21,552 bases of DNA, taken from NCBI GenBank assembly GCA_934119965.1, contig CAKOTA010000019.1, forward strand, positions 1 through 21,552. The letters are read 5' to 3'. This DNA is from an uncultured Bacilli bacterium (GTDB lineage: Bacteria > Bacillota_I > Bacilli_A > RF39 > UBA660). The notes beneath the pieces were generated by a model, which did not search any database, was not told where the DNA came from, and saw nothing but the letters and a program-made list of their open reading frames with translations. Positions 6,046 to 13,579 of this stretch are shown here, piece after piece (the stretch's first letter is position 1; every line of letters begins with the position of its first letter). A program made the position numbers and the translations under genes.

Positions 6046-7284
6046 ATGGTTTTTCATAGAAATGTGCTGAACAGGCTTTCTTTCATGGCGAAGCACTTTC
6101 CGGTTGTAATGGTTTGCGGCGCGCGTCAGGTTGGAAAGACTACGCTTTTAAAAGAATTTGCCCAGAAAAACGGCGAAATAAATTATGTTACGCTTGACTA
6201 TCCGAATGTGAGGGAACTTGCAAAGTCAGACCCGTCGCTTTTTTTGAAGCAGTATAAAAAAGAAAATGCTCCTCTTATTATAGATGAGATTCAGTATGCC
6301 CCTGAAATTCTTTCGTACATAAAAATCTGTGTTGACGAGAATGCGCTTTCTGAAAACTGCAACGGTCAATTTTTTCTTACAGGCTCGCAGATGTTCTATC
6401 TTATGAAAAATGTGAGCGAGTCTCTGGCAGGGCGTGTTGGAATTATTTCGCTTTATTCGTTCAGCCGTAGGGAAATTTTTAGTCTTGATTCCGTTCCCTT
6501 TTTGCCGTCTAATGATTTTTCAAAAATCAAAAAGACTGCTGGAAAATCTTCTGTCTTTGAGGATATTTACCGCGGCGGAATGCCAAAAATGATTACAGAC
6601 CCGGAACTTTCGCCAGAGGATTTTTTCGGCTCGTATATGCAGACTTATTTGGAGCGCGACATCCGCGATTTGATCAACATAAAGAACGAGTCAAAATTCC
6701 TGAAATTCATTTCGTGTGTGGCAGCAAGAACTGCACAGGAGGTAAATCTTTCTGATATTTCAAAAGATGTCGGAATTGACGGAAAGACAGCCGAAAGCTA
6801 TCTGAGCATTCTTGTTTCATCAGGAATCGTCTATCTTCTTTCGCCTTATTCCGCAAATACGATAAAGCGGATTGTAAAGCGCCCAAAGCTTTATTTCATG
6901 GACACGGGGCTTTGCTGCTATTTAAGTCTCTGGAACAATCCTCAGGCTCTGGAAGTTTCCGCGATGGCAGGAAATATGTTTGAGACATACGTTGTTTCGG
7001 AAATCATAAAAAGCTATGCGAATGCCGGAATTGATGTGCGCAACAGGCTTTTTTATTACCGGGACAACAACAAAAAAGAAATCGACCTTCTGATAGTTCA
7101 GAACGGAAAAATCTATCCTGTCGAGATAAAAAAGGGATCAAGTCCGACAAAAGAAGCCCTGAAGAATTTCAGCGTGCTTGAAAGTCTTGGAATGGAAATC
7201 GGAAACGGCGCGGTAATCTGCCAAAGCGACATGATAGTTCCTCTTGACCAAAAGAACAGCCTGATTCCGTTTGAATATATTTGA
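6046..7284 (+). CDS. AAA-type ATPase with C-terminal DUF4143
   Basis: The 412-residue protein belongs to the common COG1373 family. Residues 25-33 are the Walker A loop GARQVGKTT, residues 77-83 the Walker B strand LIIDEIQ, and 112-115 the TGSQ sensor. A winged-helix-like region follows (QEVNLSDISKDVGI). The C-terminal DUF4143 ends with EIDLLI...IYPVEIKKG, which resembles the D...ExK pattern of nuclease folds. The role of the family is not settled; members are frequent, often mobile, and often sit in accessory regions. The gene has its own promoter and hairpin, and it separates hsdM from hsdS, so it was probably inserted there. Start: ATG with GAGAGG four bases upstream. Confidence 0.9.
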   Translation: MVFHRNVLNRLSFMAKHFPVVMVCGARQVGKTTLLKEFAQKNGEINYVTLDYPNVRELAKSDPSLFLKQYKKENAPLIIDEIQYAPEILSYIKICVDENALSENCNGQFFLTGSQMFYLMKNVSESLAGRVGIISLYSFSRREIFSLDSVPFLPSNDFSKIKKTAGKSSVFEDIYRGGMPKMITDPELSPEDFFGSYMQTYLERDIRDLINIKNESKFLKFISCVAARTAQEVNLSDISKDVGIDGKTAESYLSILVSSGIVYLLSPYSANTIKRIVKRPKLYFMDTGLCCYLSLWNNPQALEVSAMAGNMFETYVVSEIIKSYANAGIDVRNRLFYYRDNNKKEIDLLIVQNGKIYPVEIKKGSSPTKEALKNFSVLESLGMEIGNGAVICQSDMIVPLDQKNSLIPFEYI

Positions 7285-7316
7285 AGCGCGATGCGGCAGG
7301 CGGATTTTAGAAATTG

Positions 7317-7369
7317 CAAACAGGAAACAACAAACAAATGCAGATGAAAAAACACAAGCCGGGAGAAAT
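7317..7369 (+). repeat. hsdS 5'-end repeat, copy 1 (before the nuclease-toxin gene)
   Basis: The segment carries CAAACAGGAAACAA, the start codons ATGCAGATGAA and GGGAGAAAT, all matching the authentic hsdS start at 8552-8597. The encoded leader is MQMKKHKPGEII and then TGA (7338-7376). Similarity ends just after GGGAGAAAT, where the downstream gene begins. Confidence 0.8.
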
Positions 7370-7372
7370 CAT

Positions 7373-7855
7373 TTGAACATATTAGACATTTCAAGACAAA
7401 AAGCGGCAGAACTTTTTCCGAATGAAAAATGGACGGAAGTTTACCTGAATGTTTTTGTTGCCCAAAGCCCAAAGCCGATAAACTCGGAGCAGGAAAAAGT
7501 TTTTCAGAAAGAGCTTTTAATGGCAAAAATCGCCAGCGACAATTCCCATGTAGTTTATCTTTTGCCTGAAAAATGCATTGTCCAAAACAGGAAAAATCCC
7601 GACTCGGTTATGGACGGATTTCTGACAGAATTCAAGAATGTAACAGGCGGAGAGAACGCAATTTCACACAGGTTTCGGGACGCTCTTAATCAGGGAATGA
7701 ATGTCTATCTGAAAATTGACACAGAAATTTCAGTCAAACGAATAAAGCAAATTTTGCGAGGTGTGCTTTTGCAAAAAGAAAACAGCGGAATTGTTTACTG
7801 CTATGTGACTTGCAGAAAAACGATGTACTGCTGGAAGATGAAAGATTTAAAATAA
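7373..7855 (+). CDS. Small CdiA-like C-terminal nuclease-type toxin protein
   Basis: The protein has 160 residues from a TTG start at 7373. That start is chosen because GGGAG (7361-7365) lies seven bases upstream and the TTG overlaps the stop of the hsdS-like leader. The core follows a pattern of free-standing CdiA-type toxin C-termini: KELLMAKIASDNSHVVYLLPE, then DSVMDGFLTEFKNVTG and SHRFRDALNQGMNVYLKI. The D-x-x-x-D-G...E-F-K arrangement resembles a metal-dependent or tRNA-cleaving nuclease site. It has no secretion domain and no obvious immunity partner. A hairpin follows the stop. Family is moderately sure; activity is inferred. Confidence 0.6.
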   Translation: MNILDISRQKAAELFPNEKWTEVYLNVFVAQSPKPINSEQEKVFQKELLMAKIASDNSHVVYLLPEKCIVQNRKNPDSVMDGFLTEFKNVTGGENAISHRFRDALNQGMNVYLKIDTEISVKRIKQILRGVLLQKENSGIVYCYVTCRKTMYCWKMKDLK

Positions 7856-8018
7856 ACAAGGCACCGACTAATCAGTGCCCTTTAGTTGCCCCAGGCTGGA
7901 ATTCCAGAACTCGGACACTCATAATATAGCAAGGAAGTAGACGGATGTCAAACAGGAAACAAAAAATGCAGATGAAGAAATACAAGCTGGGAGAAAAGTA
8001 TGGAAATAAATTCCTCAA
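7845..8018 (+). repeat. Junction repeat A: gene end, hairpin and hsdS 5'-end copy 2
   Basis: From ATTTAAAATAAA (7845-7856, including the stop codon of the toxin gene) this follows the same order of elements as 8428-8619. The elements are a GGC/GCC hairpin, a GAACT...ACAC...CTCA stretch, ATATAGCA, AAGGA, CAAACAGGAAACAA, the ATGCAGATGAAGAAA start (ATG 7966) and a GGGAGAAA site. It reaches GGAAATAAAT-CCTCAA. The encoded leader MQMKKYKLGEKYGNKFLK ends at TAG 8020-8022. One extra base shifts it out of the hsdS frame. Confidence 0.75.
7860..7879 (+). terminator. Hairpin after the CdiA-like gene
   Basis: GGCAC and GTGCC form a 5-bp stem around a 10-base loop four bases after the stop, followed by CTTTAG. 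The weak T-run makes it a doubtful terminator. It occupies the same place as the hairpin at 8442-8466 and may be part of the repeated junction. A perfect 12-base palindrome CTGGAATTCCAG lies at 7896-7907. Confidence 0.4.
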
Positions 8019-8503
8019 ATAGTCCGAAAATACAAAGAAAAGGCTATGCGAATTTTAAACGCGCTGAACTGTTTGAAAAACTAAAAATCTCGCTTGGCAA
8101 AGTCAAAAACAAAGAGACAGGAATTGAGGCGGTTCTTTCAAAAAAGTCGCTTGAAAAAATGACAAGCGCAAAGGCAATATAAAAGTCCAAGCAGAACGGA
8201 TATTCTCTTGACGAGCATTTTGAAATGGCAGAAAAAATCATTGAGCTTTTTGAGCGTGCCGAGCTTATTGCAAGCCACCCGGACTTGAAGAATCCTGACG
8301 ACCCGAACATAATTTCAATAAAACGTTTTGCTTCTGCCGCTGAGCTTTCAAACAGGTCTAAGAGCGAAGTTTTGATTACTGTAAAGGAAAGTATTGCCAA
8401 TGGACATCATATTTGTTCAATTGAGCTATTTAAAATAAATAAAGCCTCCGAAAAATTCAGAGGCTTGAGTGACGCGGCCAAAAACGGCGAACAGGGGAAC
8501 TAA
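8000..8503 (+). pseudogene. LPD3-like domain protein gene with an in-frame stop
   Basis: From the ATG at 8000 (GGGAG six bases upstream, supplied by the hsdS-like repeat) the frame runs 60 codons to TAA at 8180-8182, then continues in the same frame to 8503. Read across the stop it resembles the LPD3 family found in phage polyvalent and toxin proteins: ETGIEAVLSKKSLEKMTSAKAI, stop, KSKQNGYSLDEHF, then IISIKRFAS and VLITVKESIANGHHICSIEL. Relatives commonly have Gln where the stop lies, so a CAA to TAA change is the simple explanation. Restart at ATG 8225 would lack a good ribosome-binding site. The first residues (MEINSS) are themselves hsdS sequence (EINASS). The frame runs on into the junction hairpin. 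Confidence 0.6.
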
Positions 8504-8619
8504 CACACCTCACGTCCATAATTTGAATATAGCATAACAAGGAATGAAAGTCAAACAGGAAACAAGAATGCAGATGAAGAAATATAAGTTGGGAGAAATT
8601 GCGGAAATAAATGCCTCAA
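8428..8619 (+). repeat. Junction repeat B: gene end, hairpin and the authentic hsdS 5' end
   Basis: Starting with ATTTAAAATAAA (8428-8439) it repeats the order of elements of 7845-8018 and ends inside the functional hsdS start (ATG 8568). The last 70 bases are the most conserved; the middle has small insertions. Confidence 0.75.
8442..8466 (+). terminator. Hairpin at the end of the LPD3-like gene
   Basis: AAGCCTC and GAGGCTT form a 7-bp stem with an 11-base loop. No long T-run follows, so termination is uncertain. It corresponds in position to the hairpin at 7860-7879. Confidence 0.45.
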
Positions 8620-9835
8620 GCATAAAAAGCTCGGACAAAATCGATGAGATTTTATACTTGGACACGGCGAACATAACGGAAAACAGAATCGATACGCTTC
8701 AAAGTTTCGGCTTGAAAAAAGCTCCAAGCAGGGCGCAGCGAAAAGTGAAAAACAACACGGTAATTTTCTCGACTGTAAGACCGAATCAGAATCACTTTGG
8801 AATAATGAAAAATCCAGCCTCAAATCTGATTGTCTCATCCGGTTTTGCGACATTGGATATAAAAAATCCGAATGAATTTAACGCTGATTATCTGTACTAC
8901 AATCTAACCCAGCCGTTTTTCGTGAACTACTTGCAGACTGTCGCCCAAAATCAAGTTTCCTCTTATCCGTCAATAAATCCAAGCGACTTGGCGGAATTGA
9001 AGTTAAGTTTTCCGCCTTTTTCCGAACAGAAAAAGATTGCAAGCGTTCTTTCAAATATCGACAAGAAAATTGCCATCAATCGGCAGATAAACAGGAAGTT
9101 AGAGGAGCTGGCAAAACGCCTTTACGACTACTGGTTTGTGCAGTACGACTTTCCGAATGAAAATGGCAAGCCCTACAAATCCTGCGGCGGAAAAATGGTC
9201 TATAACGCCGAGCTGAAAAGAGAAATCCCGGCTGGGTGGGAAGTGAAATCTGTAAGTAATATTTCATCTTCTTTTCGTGGTGTTGGATATTCTGCTAAAG
9301 ATGAAAAGAATAAAAATGATAAAGATGTTGTTTTAATTTTAAGAGGAAACAATATTTCAAATAACCACATTATTTATGATGATAATACAATTTATTTGAA
9401 TAAATCATTTATCTTACCAGAACAAAAAATTAAAAAATTCGACATATTAATGACAATGTCTAGTGGAAGTAAAGAACATGTTGGAAAATGTGTTATGTTT
9501 TTGTATGACTCACCGCATTCTTATGGTGCATTTTGTAATAAATTTACACCATCAAAAGAAAGTCAGTTTTTTTTGGACAATTATTTTCATTCTGATTTTT
9601 TATTAAATATATAAGACAAACTTGTTCAGGAACAGAAATCAATAATTTGACAAATAAACATTTTGATGAAGCGAAATTTGCTTTCCCGCAATATGAAATA
9701 TTGGATTTATTTAACAAGAGTCTAAAAACTAATTATGAGAAACGAGGAATATTAGAACAGGAATCCGCAAAACTTACAGCTCTTCGCGACAAACTGCTTC
9801 CATTGCTTATGAACGGTCAAGTGGAGATTATATAA
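8568..9835 (+). pseudogene. hsdS: Type I specificity subunit HsdS, frameshifted
   Basis: HsdS recognises the DNA target and holds two HsdM subunits. The start ATG at 8568 has AGGA seven bases upstream and is preserved in the repeated copies. The first target-recognition domain (about residues 1-145) is followed by a conserved helical spacer (SEQKKIASVLSNIDKKIAIN, then LAKRLYDYWFVQYDFP). The second domain starts at about residue 222. The frame stops at 9612-9614, but the missing end continues in another frame (IRQTCSGTEINNLTNKHF to the second conserved helix and TAA 9833-9835). One lost base in or near the T6 run at 9596-9601 explains this; rejoined, the protein is about 422 residues, normal for HsdS. 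From about 9247 the sequence turns A+T-rich, a sign that the second domain was exchanged. Confidence 0.85.
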
Positions 9836-9867
9836 TTATAATTTATTATAATATTATCAGGAGAATC
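9829..9867 (+). promoter_or_regulatory. A+T-rich control region before the TIR gene
   Basis: The 36 bases between hsdS and the TIR gene are almost pure A+T, with TATAAT at 9831-9836 and 9847-9852 and overlapping short palindromes. The ribosome-binding site AGGAGA follows at 9860-9865. No clear -35 box is visible, so a separate promoter is plausible but not certain. Confidence 0.35.
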
Positions 9868-9871
9868 TTAT

Positions 9872-12358
9872 ATGAAAATTTTTTATAGTTATTGCCATGA
9901 AGATGAAAAATATCGCGAAAGGCTTGAAAAGTTTCTATCTCCATTACGTGATTCAAAGAAGATAACAGAATGGCATGATAGAAAAATAACTGCAGGCGAT
10001 GAATGGCAAAATGATATAAGAAAGAATATTGAAAATTCTGATATAGTTTTACTTCTTATAAGTCAAGATTTTTTGGCTTCAAAAGCCTGCAAAGAGGAAA
10101 TGGAATTTGCGTTAAATCCAGAAAACAATAAAACTGCAATTCCAATTATATTAAAACCATGTGCATGGCTTCAAACTGATTTAAAAAATATCCAAGCTGT
10201 GCCTAAAGACGGAAAACCAATAACGCAATGGGATAATGAGGATTCGGCTTGGCTTGATGTTGTAAATAAAATTTCTGATACAATAGATACTCTTTCAACT
10301 AAACCTAAGAAAGATTTTCTTGAAAAAATAAATAAAACCGAATTTAGAAGTTCGGGTAAAGATTGTATTTTGTTATCGGACATATTTGTTACTCCAGAAT
10401 TTGAGTTTTCAACTATTGATGGAAAAAGCGATAAAAAGTCTTTTGACTTTATAGAATTTGTTTCTGAAAAAAATAGATTTTGTTCTATTTGTGGAGAACC
10501 TTTATCTGGAAAAAACAGTTTTCTATATAAGATATTCAATGAAGCAATAAAAAAAGATTTTTATCCAGTTCTCATTGATGGTGATACAGTAAAGAAAACT
10601 AGAAATTTTGATGAGTGCATTCAAAAAGTTCTTGTTGAACAATACGAAGGTCTTGATTTAAAAGCATTTAATAAAAAAAGTGAAAAAATTTTGCTTATTG
10701 ATAATTATTCCCATTCAATTTCAGACAATTTTATTTGCTGGGCAAAAGAAAATTTTGAATATATATACATCGCAATTGACGTAAATGAAAAACTTTTATT
10801 CTTTAAGGACAGCAAAGTTTTTATTGATTTTAATACTGCTGCATTAAGAAATCTTGGCAGGGCTTCTCGCTATGAGCTTATAAAAAATTGGAAAAGTCTT
10901 GAGCGTAATAATTTTACTACAGATGAACAATTTCAAAATGAAATAGATGTTTTAGAGCAAAACGTTAATTCCATTATTCTTGATAAAAGTATATTGCCAA
11001 ACATGCCTTTTTATATTCTGACAATAATTCAATCATTTGAAACATTTATGCCTCAGGATTTTCAGATAACATCATATGGGCATTGTTATTATGCAATAAT
11101 TTATGCCAAATTGAATAGTATAGGACTTTCTCAGTCAGATATAGATGACAGTTTAAATTATCTTACTCATTTAGCAAAAGCTATTTTTGATAATTGTGTT
11201 AATAATCAATGGGTTCTTTCACTAAGTGATTATCAAAATTTTAAGAATAATTATAAGAATGAATATTTAATCGGAGATGGATTACTTGCAAGAATTGAAG
11301 ATGAAACTTGCTCGATTTTAAAAATCAGCAATGAAAAAATCTCTTTTTCATATCCGTTTATCTTTTACTATTTTATTGGGAAGCATTTGGCTATAAATGC
11401 GGAAACGAAAATAATAGAAGGTCTTTGTTCTAAGATTTATAATAAAGACTATGCCAATATACTCATTTTTACTATTCATCATGCAATAAACACAGAACTT
11501 CTTGATGAAATTGAGCTTTATTGTTTAGTTTCTCTTGATAAGTTTAAAGTTGCACAGCTTACAACAGATGAAACTTCTTTTATGAACGATTTGATTTCTG
11601 CATTTTCAAAAGAAATTGAACATTCAAAAAATACAAAATCCACAGAAGAGAAAAGAATGATAGCTCGGCGAGAGCAAGATAAAATAGAAGAAGAAACAAA
11701 AGAACTTGATGATATTTCCGTTGATGAAAATTCTGATTCAGAAATTATTGAAATTGAACGTTCAATGAAAATAATTGAAGTTATTGGGCAAATAATAAAA
11801 AACAGGAGCGGCAGTTTCAAGAAAACAGAAATAAAGGAATTAATTTTCGAGGTTGAAAAACTTGGTTTAAGAATTTTAACTTATTTTCTTGATACACTCA
11901 AAAATCCTGATTTTAAAGAGTGGATTTTTGAACGAATTTCAGTTTTAGAAAAACAGAAGAATAGTCAATTTGACAAAAAACGAGTTGAAAAAATTGTAGA
12001 GCAAAATATTGAAATGATGGGCTTTATATTTATTATAGGAATGTTGCAGAAAACTTATCTTTCTTTAACAACAAAAAAAATTATTTCATTGCAGGAAGAA
12101 ATTTCAGGTAATGAAAATACAGTTGCTTTTGATTTCTTTTTAATATTTTTCAAACTGAACTATGAAGGAATAAATTTCAATGTCATAGAAAATTATTATA
12201 ATAAATTCTATGAAACTGATAATTCTTGGGCAATAGGAGTGCTTAAGTTATTAGTAAAAAGCTATTTAGATACACATAATGTTGACTTTAGAAAACGACA
12301 GAAACTTGCCAATCTTCTTCATTTTCAATATGAACCTAATAAGCCAAAATTGAATTGA
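9872..12358 (+). CDS. TIR domain-NTPase (STAND-like) protein, probable antiphage effector
   Basis: The 828-residue protein starts with a TIR domain (residues 1 to about 140): IFYSYCHEDEKYRERL, then EWHDRKITAGDEW, SDIVLLLISQDFLAS and ACKEEMEFAL. Glu76 lies at the position of the catalytic Glu of NAD-cleaving TIRs. A nucleotide-binding domain follows: P-loop GEPLSGKNS at about 207-215, Walker-B-like KILLIDNY near 272, and GRASRYELIKNW near 328, as in STAND-type ATPases. The P-loop has Asn instead of Ser/Thr directly after the Lys, with Ser next. The rest is helical, with an acidic linker near 600-635, and probably senses the trigger. By family knowledge such proteins deplete NAD on infection. 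The gene is strongly A+T-rich, so probably acquired. It is followed by an ASCH gene. Confidence 0.85.
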   Translation: MKIFYSYCHEDEKYRERLEKFLSPLRDSKKITEWHDRKITAGDEWQNDIRKNIENSDIVLLLISQDFLASKACKEEMEFALNPENNKTAIPIILKPCAWLQTDLKNIQAVPKDGKPITQWDNEDSAWLDVVNKISDTIDTLSTKPKKDFLEKINKTEFRSSGKDCILLSDIFVTPEFEFSTIDGKSDKKSFDFIEFVSEKNRFCSICGEPLSGKNSFLYKIFNEAIKKDFYPVLIDGDTVKKTRNFDECIQKVLVEQYEGLDLKAFNKKSEKILLIDNYSHSISDNFICWAKENFEYIYIAIDVNEKLLFFKDSKVFIDFNTAALRNLGRASRYELIKNWKSLERNNFTTDEQFQNEIDVLEQNVNSIILDKSILPNMPFYILTIIQSFETFMPQDFQITSYGHCYYAIIYAKLNSIGLSQSDIDDSLNYLTHLAKAIFDNCVNNQWVLSLSDYQNFKNNYKNEYLIGDGLLARIEDETCSILKISNEKISFSYPFIFYYFIGKHLAINAETKIIEGLCSKIYNKDYANILIFTIHHAINTELLDEIELYCLVSLDKFKVAQLTTDETSFMNDLISAFSKEIEHSKNTKSTEEKRMIARREQDKIEEETKELDDISVDENSDSEIIEIERSMKIIEVIGQIIKNRSGSFKKTEIKELIFEVEKLGLRILTYFLDTLKNPDFKEWIFERISVLEKQKNSQFDKKRVEKIVEQNIEMMGFIFIIGMLQKTYLSLTTKKIISLQEEISGNENTVAFDFFLIFFKLNYEGINFNVIENYYNKFYETDNSWAIGVLKLLVKSYLDTHNVDFRKRQKLANLLHFQYEPNKPKLN

Positions 12359-12372
12359 GCATAAGTCTAAAT

Positions 12373-12741
12373 ATGTGCAAGATATTGTTATCAATAAATT
12401 CGGAGTATTCATCAAAAATTTTACAAGGGACAAAAAAGTATGAATACCGCAGGCAAATTGCAAAGCGGGCTGTTGATGAAATCTTGATTTACTCAACTGC
12501 CCCGGATATGAAAGTTATCGGCTCTGTAAAAGTCCATTCTGTAGTAAAAGGAACACCGGCGGAACTTTGGGAAAAAACAGAAAAATATTCTGGTATATGC
12601 AGAGAAAAGTTTTTTTCATATTTTCAAGGAAAAGAAACCGCATTTGCATATAAGTTAGGCGATGTTCAGACGTTTAATCCTCCAAGAAATCTGACTGATT
12701 ACAACATCAAGACGGCTCCGCAGTCATTTGTTTATTTGTAA
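12373..12741 (+). CDS. ASCH-domain protein
   Basis: The 122-residue protein begins CKILLSINSEYSSKILQGTK and KYEYRR, the standard opening of the ASCH (PUA-like) fold, a beta-barrel that binds RNA or modified nucleosides. IYSTAPDMKVIGSVKV is the central strand pair. The ATG at 12373 gives the usual family N-terminus; a TTG at 12355 overlapping the TIR stop would add six residues. No strong ribosome-binding site is seen, and the gap after the TIR gene is 14 bp, so translation coupled to the TIR gene is likely. Whether it acts with the TIR protein (nucleotide or RNA sensing, or restraint) is inference from position. Confidence 0.8.
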   Translation: MCKILLSINSEYSSKILQGTKKYEYRRQIAKRAVDEILIYSTAPDMKVIGSVKVHSVVKGTPAELWEKTEKYSGICREKFFSYFQGKETAFAYKLGDVQTFNPPRNLTDYNIKTAPQSFVYL

Positions 12742-13033
12742 ACTTGAATATAAATTGTTCGTTTTACATTTTTTTCTGATTTTGAAAGCGAAAAAAGAAA
12801 ATCCTTTTTTGTCATAACTGTTATGCGGTTTGTTGTATGTCAAAAATAACAAAGTTTGAAGTAAGAAAGTTTATTTGTGTGTTTACATCTGTTTTTTCAT
12901 TTATAACCTCCAAAAATGTGAGTTTTCTTGATTTTGGCGACTATAACTGATAAAAATGCATCATTCGATTTTTCTTGCTAGTGAACTAGCCCTTTTTCCG
13001 GCACAACCGAAACTTTCAGTCATGCCGGATTTT
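12742..13033. other. Intergenic stretch with palindromes and no convincing gene
   Basis: It holds a perfect palindrome CATAACTGTTATG (12813-12825), a GCTAG/CTAGC hairpin (12977-12990) and a terminator at 12998-13036. On the minus strand a strong GGAGG (12907-12911) precedes an ATG at 12900, but that frame has only five codons (MKKQM). It may be a gene start destroyed by mutation. A 38-codon plus-strand frame at 12837-12953 has no ribosome-binding site. Confidence 0.4.
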
Positions 13034-13036
13034 TTA
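12998..13036 (+). terminator. Rho-independent-like terminator after the TIR-ASCH genes
   Basis: CCGGCA (12998-13003) and TGCCGG (13023-13028) form a G+C-rich stem, followed on the plus strand by A and a T-run (13030-13035). It ends plus-strand transcripts coming from ASCH and so protects the convergent lipocalin gene. Confidence 0.55.
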
Positions 13037-13579
13037 TTCCTGCGCAGTCCAGACAAAACCGCTCAGGTCGTAGCCTGCGTTCTGTGCAGTCTGAATGTAG
13101 CGTTCCTTGACGTCGGCTGGAATCGTCTTTGCGCGGCTTAAAATCCACAGAAGCTTTTTGTTCGCTCCGGCGACAAGCGCGTAGTTGTATTCGGAATCAA
13201 GCGCGATAATTTTGTAGTCGCTGTAAAACGGCCCGAAGAACGACACTTTTAGGCTTCCGGAATTTTGATTCCCGGAAAATTTCGCCTTTCCCACGGACTG
13301 CTTCTGCTTTTGTGCGGCGTAATCATAACCTGAATTTACGACCTTGACCGTGCCGTTTTTGTTCATCGAGTATTCGGCCGTAACGTTTTTCAGATTCTTT
13401 TCCCACTTGAAGTCAAAACGCCCGATTTCATACCATTTTCCAAGATACCGCTCGAGCTCAAAATTTTTTACAGGCTCAAGGTTTGCATTGCTTTTTTCGG
13501 AGACTGACTGGGCTGAAAGACCTGCAATGCAGCTAAAAACGGCAGCCAAAGAAAAAATCTTTCTGATTCTGCTTTTCAT
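13034..13579 (-). CDS. blc: Bacterial lipocalin (Blc type)
   Basis: The 181-residue protein has an N-terminal export signal (IRKIFSLAAVFSCIAGLSAQ) and the first lipocalin motif at residues 47-52 (GKWYEI). Next come VTAEYSMNKNGTVKVVNSGY and a second conserved block YALVAGANKKLLWILSRAKT, all in Blc order. Blc proteins bind fatty acids or lysophospholipids at the outer membrane. Cys17 (VFSC) could be a loose spirochaetal lipobox, otherwise cleavage after SAQ is likely. The start is set at 13579 because GGAGG (13585-13589) lies five bases upstream; an ATG at 13591 overlaps that site. A possible promoter is TTGCCA (13653-13658), 17 bases, TATTTT (13630-13635). The gene is single. Confidence 0.88.
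   Translation of the reverse strand: MKSRIRKIFSLAAVFSCIAGLSAQSVSEKSNANLEPVKNFELERYLGKWYEIGRFDFKWEKNLKNVTAEYSMNKNGTVKVVNSGYDYAAQKQKQSVGKAKFSGNQNSGSLKVSFFGPFYSDYKIIALDSEYNYALVAGANKKLLWILSRAKTIPADVKERYIQTAQNAGYDLSGFVWTAQE

Noticed and set aside
7271..7372. Upstream extension of the CdiA-like gene to an ATG at 7271
   Set aside because: It would overlap the ATPase gene and run through the hsdS-like leader; no ribosome-binding site precedes 7271, while TTG 7373 has one at the right distance.
7845..8619. Integron cassettes with attC sites
   Set aside because: The array looks cassette-like, but I could not find paired attC core sites (RYYYAAC/GTTRRRY) in the junctions and there is no integrase; the repeated part is hsdS coding sequence.
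9567..9574. The T8 run as the site of the hsdS frameshift
   Set aside because: Adding one T there leads to a TGA at about 9593-9595 before the good C-terminal frame is reached, so the shift must lie after that, at or near the T6 run.
12837..12953. Plus-strand 38-codon frame between ASCH and the lipocalin gene
   Set aside because: No ribosome-binding site or promoter and no recognisable protein pattern.
12998..13036. Terminator of the lipocalin gene
   Set aside because: The T-run follows the stem only on the plus strand; on the minus strand A residues follow, so it serves the plus-strand genes.
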